64,000 nucleotides of DNA from an uncultured Bacteroidales bacterium (GTDB lineage: Bacteria > Bacteroidota > Bacteroidia > Bacteroidales > FEN-979), in assembly GCA_903926565.1 (NCBI GenBank), contig CAIYJU010000163.1, positions 56,560 to 120,559 of the forward strand, written 5' to 3'. Below, piece by piece: positions 47,582 through 56,181 of the stretch. The notes under the pieces were generated by a model. It saw nothing but the letters and a program-made list of their open reading frames with translations. It had not been told where the DNA came from and made no database searches. The position numbers were made by a program, and so were the translations under genes. The first letter of the stretch is position 1, and every line of letters starts with the position of its first letter.

Positions 47582-48358
47582 TTACCTGTTATTCGACAAT
47601 GAGGTGTTTCTGATGTCAATGAGTTTTGCCAGGATGCTGATGGCGATCTCCCGGGGCGTTTCTGCCTGAAATTTTATCCCGATGGGCATGTCTATTCCGG
47701 CAAGTTCTTCTTCGGTAAGGATGTTTTCTTCCAGAAACCGTTGTTTCAGCAGGTCTACCTTCCGGTTGCTGCCGATCATTCCAAGGTAAGCATGTGGTTT
47801 TCGGGCAACAGCAGCCAGTATATTCTCATCGCTCACGTGTTTTGGGGTAACGATTACGATGAAGGTGTGTTCATCAAACACCGACTCTTCAATTGCCTGG
47901 AAATAGTCCTTAATGATGCAGTTGAATCCGTCAAACGCCGGATCGCGGAAGATATCTTCCCGGGGATCGAACAGCGTCACTGTAAAATCAAGCTCACGTG
48001 CAAACCCGGCCAGTGATTTTCCGATATGGCCGGCTCCGAAAATGTAAAGCTTCTTTAATGGATTCAAGGGCTCAATATAGACTTCCATCATGCCCCCGCA
48101 GTGCATGCCAAGGTCTTTGCCGAGGTTAAACGATACTTTTGCAGGGTTGCCCGATGCAATCAGCTTTACCGCTATTTCAGCCACTTCCTTTTCAACAGTG
48201 CCACCCCCGATGCTTCCATAGATGGAACCATTGGCATAGACGATCATTTTTGCGCCCTGCTTTCGTGGTGTCGATCCTTTGGTGTCAATGACAATGCATA
48301 ATGCTGCCGGATGTTGTCCATGTATTATCTCTTCTGTTTTTGCTAAAATACCTTGCAT
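47582..48358 (-). CDS. xdhC: XdhC-like molybdenum cofactor insertion protein
   Basis: 258 residues. N-terminal XdhC/CoxI domain with IDTKGSTPRKQGAKM and IGGGTVEKEVAE; C-terminal Rossmann fold with LYIFGAGHIGKSLAGFARE. Family members bind Mo cofactor, promote its sulfuration and insert it into the xanthine dehydrogenase large subunit. It is 11 nt upstream of xdhA, in the same operon. Confidence 0.88.
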   Translation of the reverse strand: MQGILAKTEEIIHGQHPAALCIVIDTKGSTPRKQGAKMIVYANGSIYGSIGGGTVEKEVAEIAVKLIASGNPAKVSFNLGKDLGMHCGGMMEVYIEPLNPLKKLYIFGAGHIGKSLAGFARELDFTVTLFDPREDIFRDPAFDGFNCIIKDYFQAIEESVFDEHTFIVIVTPKHVSDENILAAVARKPHAYLGMIGSNRKVDLLKQRFLEENILTEEELAGIDMPIGIKFQAETPREIAISILAKLIDIRNTSLSNNR

Positions 48359-48412
48359 GGAGTTTATCAGGTTTGAACAACAAACGTATCAGGGAGTGTA
48401 AAATTACAACAT

Positions 48413-49000
48413 TTAACGCGAAAATTTACGCCAATGCAGGAATTGTTTGTAATCGTGCGGTGTGTTTATATTCCAGAGGATTCTTTCATCAGGGAAATCC
48501 ACTTCGGTGCGTCTCATTTGCTGAAGAACCTGGCGGAAATCCGGTAACTCCTCCTTCAAGCGAAACAAGTCCACAGCTTTGGAACCAAGCAGAATGGGGT
48601 GGCCACCCCGGCCCTGAAAAACAGGAACCGCATACCCATCAGCCGGTAACGATCCGATCAGCAAGTCGAGCAGCTCCGGGTCGAGGAATGGATTGTCAAC
48701 ATTCTGGATGAAACAGGCATGGTCTGCAGGAACCTGTTTAAGCCCGAGTAAAAGCGACCATGAACGGCCTTTCTCCAGCGCGTGGTTCACCACCGTAATG
48801 ACCTGTTCGGATTGAAACCTGCTGGGGTCAGACTTCTCGTTTACAATCAGTATAACAGGTTTGCAGCCAAACACGCCAAAACAATTCACAAGGTGTCCGG
48901 CAAAAGTCACCCCTTCACGGATTGACAGCAGGGCTTTGTCGCCACCCATCCGGGTTGAATTTCCGGCGGCGGGGATGATTGCTGAGATTGAAATTTGCAT
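48413..49000 (-). CDS. MocA/MobA-like nucleotidyltransferase
   Basis: 195 residues. NTP-transferase fold with nucleotide-binding AAGNSTRMGGDKALL and metal motif FIQNVDNPFLDP. MocA (YgfJ-type) links CTP to molybdopterin to give the cytosine dinucleotide cofactor; MobA uses GTP. With XdhC and hydroxylase genes downstream, MocA is the better guess. First gene of the xdh operon, 54 nt before xdhC. A one-mismatch -7 box (TATCTTCG, minus strand) near 49024 may be the promoter. Confidence 0.75.
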   Translation of the reverse strand: MQISISAIIPAAGNSTRMGGDKALLSIREGVTFAGHLVNCFGVFGCKPVILIVNEKSDPSRFQSEQVITVVNHALEKGRSWSLLLGLKQVPADHACFIQNVDNPFLDPELLDLLIGSLPADGYAVPVFQGRGGHPILLGSKAVDLFRLKEELPDFRQVLQQMRRTEVDFPDERILWNINTPHDYKQFLHWRKFSR

Positions 49001-49073
49001 TTGGGTTTGCTGTTTATTGCACGAAGATAAGGGAAGGTTTGATGAAATTACACGAAAATCAAACGATTATGCT

Positions 49074-49081
49074 TATCTTTG
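49074..49081 (+). promoter_or_regulatory. -7 element TATCTTTG ahead of acyl-CoA ligase
   Basis: TATCTTTG matches TAnnTTTG and extends with GCA, common in Bacteroidota promoters. No -33 TTTG at the right spacing was seen. Predicted transcript start about 49088, giving a leader of about 64 nt that contains the hairpin at 49104. Confidence 0.5.
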
Positions 49082-49103
49082 CAGCAATAATATCCTCAAC
49101 GCT

Positions 49104-49133
49104 GCCCCCGCGAGCGACTTTCGGGGGCTTTTT
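49104..49133 (+). terminator. Leader hairpin with U run, possible attenuator
   Basis: GCCCCCG (49104-49110) pairs with CGGGGGC (49122-49128), loop 11 nt, followed by TTTTTCG. It sits between the -7 element and the start codon at 49152, so it may act as an attenuator or a transcript stabiliser. No ligand-binding fold was recognised upstream of it. Confidence 0.55.
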
Positions 49134-49151
49134 CGTGGTAAAAAACAAATC

Positions 49152-50795
49152 ATGGAAGACAAACCAAGGTTAACATTTCCCTCTTTTTTTGCAAATACCT
49201 TAAGCCAGTTTGGCGACCGGTATGCCATGTCACTGGTTGGCAGGGAGCCGCTTACATACAGGGAGCTTAATGACCGGATCCAGGCTGTCATGGCATTTCT
49301 GGAGAAACTGGGTGTTCAGCCCGGTGATAAAGTCGCCATCCTGAGTACAAACCAACCTAACTGGGGAGTCGCTTACTATGCGGTTACCTTCATGGGAGCG
49401 GTGGTTGTGCCTTTGTTACCGGAATTCCTTCCTGCAGAAATATCTGCGTTGCTCGGGCACTCTGAAACCCGGATTGTTTTTGCATCCGAAGGATTGTTGC
49501 CCAAACTGGCAGGCATTACGACCGGTCTGTTGCAGGAAGTTGTTAAAATTGAAGATTTTTCGGTGGTCAGATCCACAACCGGGCAGCCGGTATTCGATCA
49601 GCATGCAAAGCCACCTGGAGCCTATCAGGTGGAAGAAGATGCACTGGCAGCCATCATCTACACTTCCGGAACTACAGGTACGCCAAAAGGAGTCATGCTC
49701 TCACATAAAAATATCTGTTTCACCGCCATCAAAGGCCACGAAATACAACCTATTAAAGAAACTGACCGTTTTCTTTCCATCCTCCCCCTCTCACATACCT
49801 ACGAAAACACCCTGGGGCTTATCCTGCCGATGTACCGCGGCGCCTGTGTTTATTACCTTGGAAAACCACCCACCCCGGCCCTCCTGCTTCCTGCTTTGCT
49901 GGAAGTAAAGCCAACCACCATGCTGACGGTCCCCATGATCATCGAAAAAATATTCCGCTCAAAAGTACTGCCTGTATTTACGGAGAACAAAGTGCTGAAT
50001 GTGTTGTATAAAATCCCATCCGTCAGGAAGATACTGCATCGTGCAGCAGGAAAAAAATTGATGGTCACCTTTGGCGGTGAGCTCTGTTTCTTCGGCGTCG
50101 GTGGTGCAAAACTGAATAAAACGGTTGAACGTTTTCTGATCGAAGCCCGTTTCCCTTATGCAGTCGGGTATGGTCTTACAGAGTGTGCTCCGCTGCTTGC
50201 AGGCTTTAACCCCCAGCACCCGAAGCTCCAGTCAACCGGTCCCGCCTGCATCGGGGTCGAATTGAAAATTGTTAAAGTGGATGATCGCACCAGCGAAGGT
50301 GAAATCTGGGCAAAAGGGCCCAATGTCATGAAAGGTTACTACAAGGAACCAAAACTGACCGACGAAATCATTACTCCCGACGGATGGCTGAAAACCGGTG
50401 ACCTTGGCGCCTTTGATCCCGCCGGAAACCTCTATATCAAAGGAAGGGTGAAGAGTATGATCGTCAGGTCAAACGGGGAAAATGTCTATCCTGAAGATAT
50501 TGAATCGGTAATTAATAATTTCCGCCATGTGGTTGAATCCCTGGTGGTTGAGAAGAAGGGCAAGCTCGTTGCACTGGTCCATTTTAACCATGAAGAGATA
50601 GAGCAACGCTACCAGTACCTTAAAAGCGAAGTCGCCAACTATGTTGATCAGAAAACCGAAGAACTCCGGATGGAACTTCAGGAGTATGTGAACTCCCGGG
50701 TCAATAAGTTCTCACAGGTTCAGATTGTAGTGGCACAACCCGACCCGTTTCAGAAAACAGCTACGCAAAAGATCAAAAGGTTCATGTACACGTGA
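49152..50795 (+). CDS. Long-chain acyl-CoA ligase (AMP-forming)
   Basis: 548 residues from ATG 49152; an ORF open from 48861 extends through the promoter and is not credible as coding. AMP-binding motif YTSGTTGTPKGVMLSHKN (about 175-192), YGLTECAP, and TGDLGAFDPAGNLYIKGR. Activates fatty acids to CoA thioesters for degradation or lipid synthesis. Typical length for FadD-like Bacteroidota ligases. Divergent from the xdh operon. Confidence 0.88.
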   Translation: MEDKPRLTFPSFFANTLSQFGDRYAMSLVGREPLTYRELNDRIQAVMAFLEKLGVQPGDKVAILSTNQPNWGVAYYAVTFMGAVVVPLLPEFLPAEISALLGHSETRIVFASEGLLPKLAGITTGLLQEVVKIEDFSVVRSTTGQPVFDQHAKPPGAYQVEEDALAAIIYTSGTTGTPKGVMLSHKNICFTAIKGHEIQPIKETDRFLSILPLSHTYENTLGLILPMYRGACVYYLGKPPTPALLLPALLEVKPTTMLTVPMIIEKIFRSKVLPVFTENKVLNVLYKIPSVRKILHRAAGKKLMVTFGGELCFFGVGGAKLNKTVERFLIEARFPYAVGYGLTECAPLLAGFNPQHPKLQSTGPACIGVELKIVKVDDRTSEGEIWAKGPNVMKGYYKEPKLTDEIITPDGWLKTGDLGAFDPAGNLYIKGRVKSMIVRSNGENVYPEDIESVINNFRHVVESLVVEKKGKLVALVHFNHEEIEQRYQYLKSEVANYVDQKTEELRMELQEYVNSRVNKFSQVQIVVAQPDPFQKTATQKIKRFMYT

Positions 50796-50839
50796 AATTA
50801 CTGATGATTATTTGATTTACGATTGACGAAGGATGTGTA

Positions 50840-51445
50840 ATGACAGATTCACCCGGAATGTTTGACGAACATACCCTGGAAACCTTGTTCAGGGATCATT
50901 TCACCGGACTTTGCCAGTTTGCCATGGGCTATGTAAAGGATTCGGAGACGGCAAAGGAGATCGTTCAGGATGCTTTTGTGAACCTTTGGGAGAAACGGAA
51001 CACCATTGATCTTTCAAAACCGGTAAAAAGTTACCTCTCCACCACGGTCCGGAACCGGTGCCTCAACCACCTGCGCGACCATAAAAAATTCAGCAGCGAC
51101 CTGCTGGCACTTGAAAACCTTTCGAATCACGGGATTTACGATGCGCCGGATAAGCTCATTGAATCGGATATCCGCTTTCAGATTGCCGGGGCAATCGAAG
51201 AGCTGCCCGAAAAGTGTCGTGAGATTTTCAGGCTGAGCCGGCATCACAATATGAAATACCAGCAAATCGCGGATCACCTGGAGATCTCTGTGAAGACAGT
51301 GGAATCACAAATGTCAAAAGCACTGCATCACATGCGTGTCCGCCTGGCGGAATATTTACCAATGATTTTTATAATTTTATTGTGCGATTGTAGAGACGAG
51401 GCATGCCTCGTCTCTACATTATTATTATCAACGTCATCAGGGTAA
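50840..51445 (+). CDS. ECF-type RNA polymerase sigma factor with repeat-derived C-terminus
   Basis: 201 residues. Region 2 in LFRDHFTGLCQFAMGYVKDSETAKEIVQDAFVNLWE and region 4 in ELPEKCREIFRLSRHHNMKYQQIADHLEISVKTVESQM. The anti-sigma gene follows 37 nt later. The last residues (CRDEACLVST and on) are encoded by a perfect 28-bp palindrome at 51390-51417, so the natural C-terminus was probably replaced when the repeat arrived. Residues past LPMIFIILL are unlikely to matter. Confidence 0.88.
   Translation: MTDSPGMFDEHTLETLFRDHFTGLCQFAMGYVKDSETAKEIVQDAFVNLWEKRNTIDLSKPVKSYLSTTVRNRCLNHLRDHKKFSSDLLALENLSNHGIYDAPDKLIESDIRFQIAGAIEELPEKCREIFRLSRHHNMKYQQIADHLEISVKTVESQMSKALHHMRVRLAEYLPMIFIILLCDCRDEACLVSTLLLSTSSG
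51390..51417. repeat. Perfect 28-bp palindrome at the end of the sigma-factor gene
   Basis: Two 14-nt half sites, first half GTAGAGACGAGGCA, exactly self-complementary around GCATGC. Likely REP-like mobile palindrome. It lies inside the reading frame and adds a C-terminal tail. Confidence 0.8.
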
Positions 51446-51481
51446 CATCAAACCGGGGTGTATTATCATCGGCAACCAATT

Positions 51482-52534
51482 ATGAAAACAAATTCGACAT
51501 ATTATATTGATCTGATATCCAGGTATTTTTATGGTGAAGCGACGCCTGAAGAGATTCATGAACTGGAGCAGTGGGTGAAAGATGATCCGGCCAATGCCAA
51601 CCTGTTCTCAGAATATCAGAGAACCTGGAAAACCCTCGAAAACGCAAAAATCGAGACCTCTACCGACCTCATCCTGGAATGGACCTCGCTTCGTTCAAAA
51701 CTGAAAGCCATAGCGGATGAAACACCAGCGACAGCGCAGGATATTCAAAGTGTTACAGTGAACATGGTAAATCAGAAATCAAAATATATCTCCTTTTATC
51801 TTCGCATTGCTGCCATCTTTTTGCTCGTTGCCATTCCCACCTATCTGCTTTTGCGCTATTTTTCTGCCCCGGCTGAAAAGCAATATGCAGCTGTTACAGA
51901 GATGTTCGAACAAACATTGCCTGACGGCACGATCGTTACACTAAAAAAGGGCGCGACCCTGTCGTTTCCGTCCCGTTTTGAGGGTTCTTTCCGCCAAGTG
52001 TCCTTAACCGGCGAAGCATGGTTTGAGGTGGCCCATGATAAGACGAAACCCTTTATCATCTCTGCGGGAAACGTTCGTATCAGGGTATTGGGAACATCCT
52101 TTTTTGTGAATACCAAAACGGCTGCTGATACAAGGGAAGTTATTCTTGCTGCAGGAACAGTGAGGGTTTATTATGAAGACAGACCTGAAAAAGCCGCCTT
52201 GCTCTCCCCGGGCGATAAGGCAGTAATGACGCCAAACGGTGATGAAATAGTCAAATCAACCAATGATAATGTAAACTTCCTTTCGTGGAAAACGAAAAAG
52301 ATGGTTTTCAGCGACACCCCACTTGCTGAAGTCACGGCCATACTGAATGAAGTTTACAACACGCGGATCACATTAACCGGCGGGAAGGTGAACGATTGCA
52401 GGATTACATCTACCTTTGACAAACAATCGCTTCAATCGGTATTAAATGTACTTAAAGCCACCCTTGATATTCAGGTCAGGAATTCCGGTGCGGGATTCGA
52501 AGTTTCCGGACAGGGCTGCAACCAGAACAAATAA
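51482..52534 (+). CDS. FecR-family anti-sigma factor
   Basis: 350 residues from ATG 51482 (MKTNSTYYIDLISRYFYG); a longer frame begins at 51458. Short cytoplasmic N-terminus, membrane helix (about 104-124: FYLRIAAIFLLVAIPTYLLL), then FecR domain (LPDGTIVTLKKGATLSFP) and C-terminal DUF4974-type STN-like domain. Binds the ECF sigma factor encoded upstream and receives the signal from the TonB receptor encoded downstream. Confidence 0.85.
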   Translation: MKTNSTYYIDLISRYFYGEATPEEIHELEQWVKDDPANANLFSEYQRTWKTLENAKIETSTDLILEWTSLRSKLKAIADETPATAQDIQSVTVNMVNQKSKYISFYLRIAAIFLLVAIPTYLLLRYFSAPAEKQYAAVTEMFEQTLPDGTIVTLKKGATLSFPSRFEGSFRQVSLTGEAWFEVAHDKTKPFIISAGNVRIRVLGTSFFVNTKTAADTREVILAAGTVRVYYEDRPEKAALLSPGDKAVMTPNGDEIVKSTNDNVNFLSWKTKKMVFSDTPLAEVTAILNEVYNTRITLTGGKVNDCRITSTFDKQSLQSVLNVLKATLDIQVRNSGAGFEVSGQGCNQNK

Positions 52535-52544
52535 CCCTGTCAGG

Positions 52545-55214
52545 TTGAAGCATCCGGATCTCAAATACAGCTTCTTCCTTTATATCTTTCTGATCCTTTT
52601 TTCAACGCAGTCACTTTGCCAGGATCTTCAGCAAAAAATCACGCTGAAGGTTTCTGACAAATCAATTTCAGAGGTGCTGAAAGAGATCAGCCGCCTGTCG
52701 GAAATCGATTTTTCCTATAATCCCGGGATGGTGCCGGTTGACAAACGTATTTCGGTACATGCCAGAAATAAAACTGTGGCGGAGATTCTGGATGTCGTAC
52801 TGACCTCACAAGGAATCGATTACCGGCAGGTGGAGAGCCATCTTGTATTAAAAAAACATGTACAGACTGAAGGATTACCGGCAAGTGCCCGCATTGGAAT
52901 CCAATCACGATTTACGTTAAGCGGGTATCTGAAGGATAAGTTTACCGGGGAAGTACTGATTGGTGCAAATGTATTTCTGAAAGGCACCACCAATGGAGTC
53001 ATGACCAACGGGTATGGTTTTTATTCACTTACACAACCGGAAGGAAACTATACTGTTGTGTATTCCTACATGGGATATAAAGAAGTATCCACTGAAGTAA
53101 AGCTGAATGAAAATACCCGGATTTCGCAGGAGATGGAGGAAAACAGGATGGAGATCAGGGAGGTGGAGATCATTGCCGCTGAGCACGAACCGGAGCTTCG
53201 CAAAGGCCAGATGAGCGAATTCGTTTTTTCGCAAAAAACACTTTCACAGCTTCCCGGGTTTGGCGGTGATCTCGACATCATCAGGGCGCTGCAGGCAGTT
53301 CCGGGAATTCAGACTTATGGCGACGGGTCTGCGCTCTACTATGTGCGCGGCGGAAACAGCGACCAGAACCTGATGCTCATCGATGAAGTACCTGTGTATA
53401 ACCCTGCCCATCTGTTCGGATTCTTTTCGGCATTCGCCCCTGATGCCATCAACAATGTTCAGGTTTATAAAGGCGATTTCCCTGCAAAGTTCGGCGGCCG
53501 GCTGTCATCAGTCATTGATATCAAGGCAAGGGAAGGCAACATGAAACGGTTTGGCTTTTCGGGGAATGTCGGGCCTTATGCATCAAACATCACGGTGGAA
53601 GGGCCCATCATAAAAGACAAGGCCTCCTTTTTTATCTCCGGACGTGTTTCAACCCTCAATTGGCTGAACAGCCTCCCGGCCTTCAGCAAGAGTTTCGATT
53701 TTCAGTTTTTCGACATCAACGCCAAACTGAATTTCAGTCTTAATGACAATAACCGGTTTTTCTTTACTTTTTATACAGGAAGGGATGTGTTCAGCCGGTA
53801 TCTTTCTGCAGAGGTGAATTCCATGGGAATCAACTGGGACAATCTAGCAGGTACTTTCCGGTGGAACCATGTGTTCTCCAATAAAATATTCAGCAACACC
53901 ACCCTGAATTACAGCCGCTACAATTATTCCCTCAACCTGCCGCAGGAGCAGAATGGTTTCTGGAACTCTTCTATTTCAAACATGACACTTAAAACAGATG
54001 CCACCTGGTACCTGAACCCGCAGAATACCATCCGGTCAGGGATAGAGTTAACGTATCATCATTCAAACCCGGGGAATGTGACACTGGAAGACGGGAGTGA
54101 TGCCCCGGATGCGCCAAAGGTGGCGGAATACCATTCCATGGAATATGTTTTTTATGCTTCGGATGAGCAACGGATCGGAAAACGGATATCCTTCCGCTAC
54201 GGCATCAGGCTTCCCGTATGGCAGGATATTGGCAGCACCAGTGTTTACTATTTCGATGCAAACCATCATGTCATCGACACGCTCGCTTATGGAAGCGGCC
54301 AGGGTTACTATACTGCATTCAGCCCTGAGCCGCGGGCAAACATCCAATTTCAGATCAATGATAAATCTTCTGTTAAAGCAAGTTACAGCCGTACCACCCA
54401 GTTTCTTCAATTGCTGTCCAACTCAACAAGCCCTTTTACCTCGCTGGAGGTCTGGGCATCCTGCGGACCGAACATCAAACCACAAAAAGCCGACCAGGTT
54501 GCCGTTGGTTATTTCAGGGAAATTACCCGGCCGGGATTCAGTGTTTCGGCTGAAGCCTATTACAAGTGGTTCCAGGACCATCCTGATTATCGCGATCACG
54601 CCAACCTTCTTTTCAATACACTGATTGAAGGAGAGTTGCGTTTTGGGAAGGCATGGTCGTATGGAATCGAGCTTATGTTTCGGAAAACAACAGGAAATCT
54701 GACCGGCTGGATAGGCTACACATGGTCGCGGGCGATGATCCAGACACCGGAGGTTAACAACGGGAATGTCTATCCGGCCAGTTACGATCGCCCCAATAAT
54801 GTGTGCGTCAACATCTCCTGGGATGATAAAAAGCACTGGATTCTCACGGCCAACTGGATCTATCTCACTGGTGGCGCACTGACCACTCCCGTAGGATTTT
54901 ACTGCAACAACGGCACCTCTGTTCCCATTTACGGTGATAAGTCCAACGACCGTCTCCCGGCCTACCACCGGCTTGACCTGTCTGCCACCTACCTCTTTAA
55001 CAAGCCCGGAAACCGCTATCAGCACAGCCTGGGTGTCACGCTTTATAATGCCTATGGCAGGATGAACCCCTTTTCGGTGAATTTCAACAAAATGATAAAC
55101 GACCAGGGGGATTTTGTGGTACCATCCAACCTCAACGGTTCTTATGACCTGGTGCCAACTTCAATCTCCGTTGCAGGAATCATTCCATCCATAAATTATC
55201 AATTCAAATTCTGA
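52545..55214 (+). CDS. STN-domain TonB-dependent receptor (ECF-linked transducer)
   Basis: About 889 residues from TTG 52545; the frame is open from 52446, but that would overlap fecR by 89 nt. Signal peptide YSFFLYIFLILFSTQSLCQ, then an STN domain (ITLKVSDKSISEVLKEISRLS), a carboxypeptidase-regulatory-like domain (SGYLKDKFTGEVLIGANVF) and a plug (LSQLPGFGGDLDIIRALQA, VRGGNSDQNLMLIDEVPVYN). The barrel ends in NYQFKF with the aromatic terminus needed for outer-membrane insertion. STN receptors signal to FecR. There is no SusD gene, so a metal or small-molecule ligand is as likely as a glycan. Its tga overlaps the next ATG. Confidence 0.85.
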   Translation: MKHPDLKYSFFLYIFLILFSTQSLCQDLQQKITLKVSDKSISEVLKEISRLSEIDFSYNPGMVPVDKRISVHARNKTVAEILDVVLTSQGIDYRQVESHLVLKKHVQTEGLPASARIGIQSRFTLSGYLKDKFTGEVLIGANVFLKGTTNGVMTNGYGFYSLTQPEGNYTVVYSYMGYKEVSTEVKLNENTRISQEMEENRMEIREVEIIAAEHEPELRKGQMSEFVFSQKTLSQLPGFGGDLDIIRALQAVPGIQTYGDGSALYYVRGGNSDQNLMLIDEVPVYNPAHLFGFFSAFAPDAINNVQVYKGDFPAKFGGRLSSVIDIKAREGNMKRFGFSGNVGPYASNITVEGPIIKDKASFFISGRVSTLNWLNSLPAFSKSFDFQFFDINAKLNFSLNDNNRFFFTFYTGRDVFSRYLSAEVNSMGINWDNLAGTFRWNHVFSNKIFSNTTLNYSRYNYSLNLPQEQNGFWNSSISNMTLKTDATWYLNPQNTIRSGIELTYHHSNPGNVTLEDGSDAPDAPKVAEYHSMEYVFYASDEQRIGKRISFRYGIRLPVWQDIGSTSVYYFDANHHVIDTLAYGSGQGYYTAFSPEPRANIQFQINDKSSVKASYSRTTQFLQLLSNSTSPFTSLEVWASCGPNIKPQKADQVAVGYFREITRPGFSVSAEAYYKWFQDHPDYRDHANLLFNTLIEGELRFGKAWSYGIELMFRKTTGNLTGWIGYTWSRAMIQTPEVNNGNVYPASYDRPNNVCVNISWDDKKHWILTANWIYLTGGALTTPVGFYCNNGTSVPIYGDKSNDRLPAYHRLDLSATYLFNKPGNRYQHSLGVTLYNAYGRMNPFSVNFNKMINDQGDFVVPSNLNGSYDLVPTSISVAGIIPSINYQFKF

Positions 55215-56053
55215 TGAGGAGGTTGTTATTTATCACCGGTATGATGCTGGTCCTCCAGGGGTGCGTGAAGGAGACCTCCTGGGTACTGAAGCAGGGCCTT
55301 CAGGATAAACTCATCGTGGAGGCCGTCATTACCGATGAGGTAAAGGCTCATCAGGTTAAGCTCACTTATCCTGTCGCTGAATTGAACCAGCCTCCGCAAA
55401 CAGTCTCCGGCGCAGGGGTGTTGATCAGCAACGAAGACTCAACCTGGCAATTGTCAGAATCTCCTCCCGGTTCAGGGGTGTACTGCACTCCTCCGGCTTT
55501 CTTCTCCCGTCTTCTGAAAAATTACACTTTGCTTATTACGGTTGGCAGTAAGGTGTACACCGCTAAAACGACCATGGTTGAGGGTGCTGCGTTCGATGAG
55601 CTTAAATATGCTAAAAACAGTGAAAATAATCTTTACTATGTTGACTGGGTTGCCAATGCCTTCAGTACCGGCCCTGCAGCGATGTGGGAATTGCTGATCG
55701 ACTGGTCGATGGTTCCCGGATTTCAAAACTCAGACTCCCTTGATAACCATGCCAGGATGTTGTTTTATACCCTGCCAACACTGGATGTCAGCGAAGTTTT
55801 TGCACCGATGATGGAGTCGGTTTACTTCCCTGCAGGAACCATCATCACGGAACGGCGTTATTCACTTACTCCGCAACATGCGGAATTTATCAGGGAGATG
55901 CTCCTTGAAACCAACTGGACCGGCGGGTTGTTCACGGTAGCACCTGCAAATGTGACAACAAATTTCAGCAACGGAGCTTTCGGGTTTTTCGGAGCCTGCG
56001 CGGTTACGGAACTTTCGGTGACGGTTGTTCCATTGAAAAAATATCCACAATAG
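55214..56053 (+). CDS. DUF4249-like outer-membrane lipoprotein
   Basis: 279 residues. Lipobox LVLQGCVKE after a short signal peptide. The KLIVEAVITDEVKAHQVKLTYP start is typical of DUF4249 proteins, which are encoded next to TonB receptors with STN domains. It likely assists that receptor as a surface lipoprotein (inference). ATG overlaps the receptor stop by 1 nt; stop lies within the following hairpin. Confidence 0.75.
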   Translation: MRRLLFITGMMLVLQGCVKETSWVLKQGLQDKLIVEAVITDEVKAHQVKLTYPVAELNQPPQTVSGAGVLISNEDSTWQLSESPPGSGVYCTPPAFFSRLLKNYTLLITVGSKVYTAKTTMVEGAAFDELKYAKNSENNLYYVDWVANAFSTGPAAMWELLIDWSMVPGFQNSDSLDNHARMLFYTLPTLDVSEVFAPMMESVYFPAGTIITERRYSLTPQHAEFIREMLLETNWTGGLFTVAPANVTTNFSNGAFGFFGACAVTELSVTVVPLKKYPQ

Positions 56054-56087
56054 GCAGAACAGGTTCTACTGTGCCTATTGTGGATAT
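56041..56087 (+). terminator. 16-bp stem hairpin overlapping the DUF4249 gene stop
   Basis: ATATCCACAATAGGCA (56041-56056) pairs perfectly with TGCCTATTGTGGATAT (56072-56087); a 15-nt loop separates them. An A run follows, not a T run, so it is a weak + strand intrinsic terminator, though a stable hairpin for the mRNA end. Confidence 0.6.
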
Positions 56088-56181
56088 TTAAAAAAAAATA
56101 AAATTCGAGTCAGGGTAATCGCATTTTCAGGTGTATTATCGACAAGAAACCAAAATCAATACCAACTAAAAACCTAAATCT

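Noticed and set aside
48861..49151. Upstream extension of the acyl-CoA ligase frame
   Set aside because: It runs through a promoter and hairpin and has no homology to the family; ATG 49152 begins at the recognised N-terminus.
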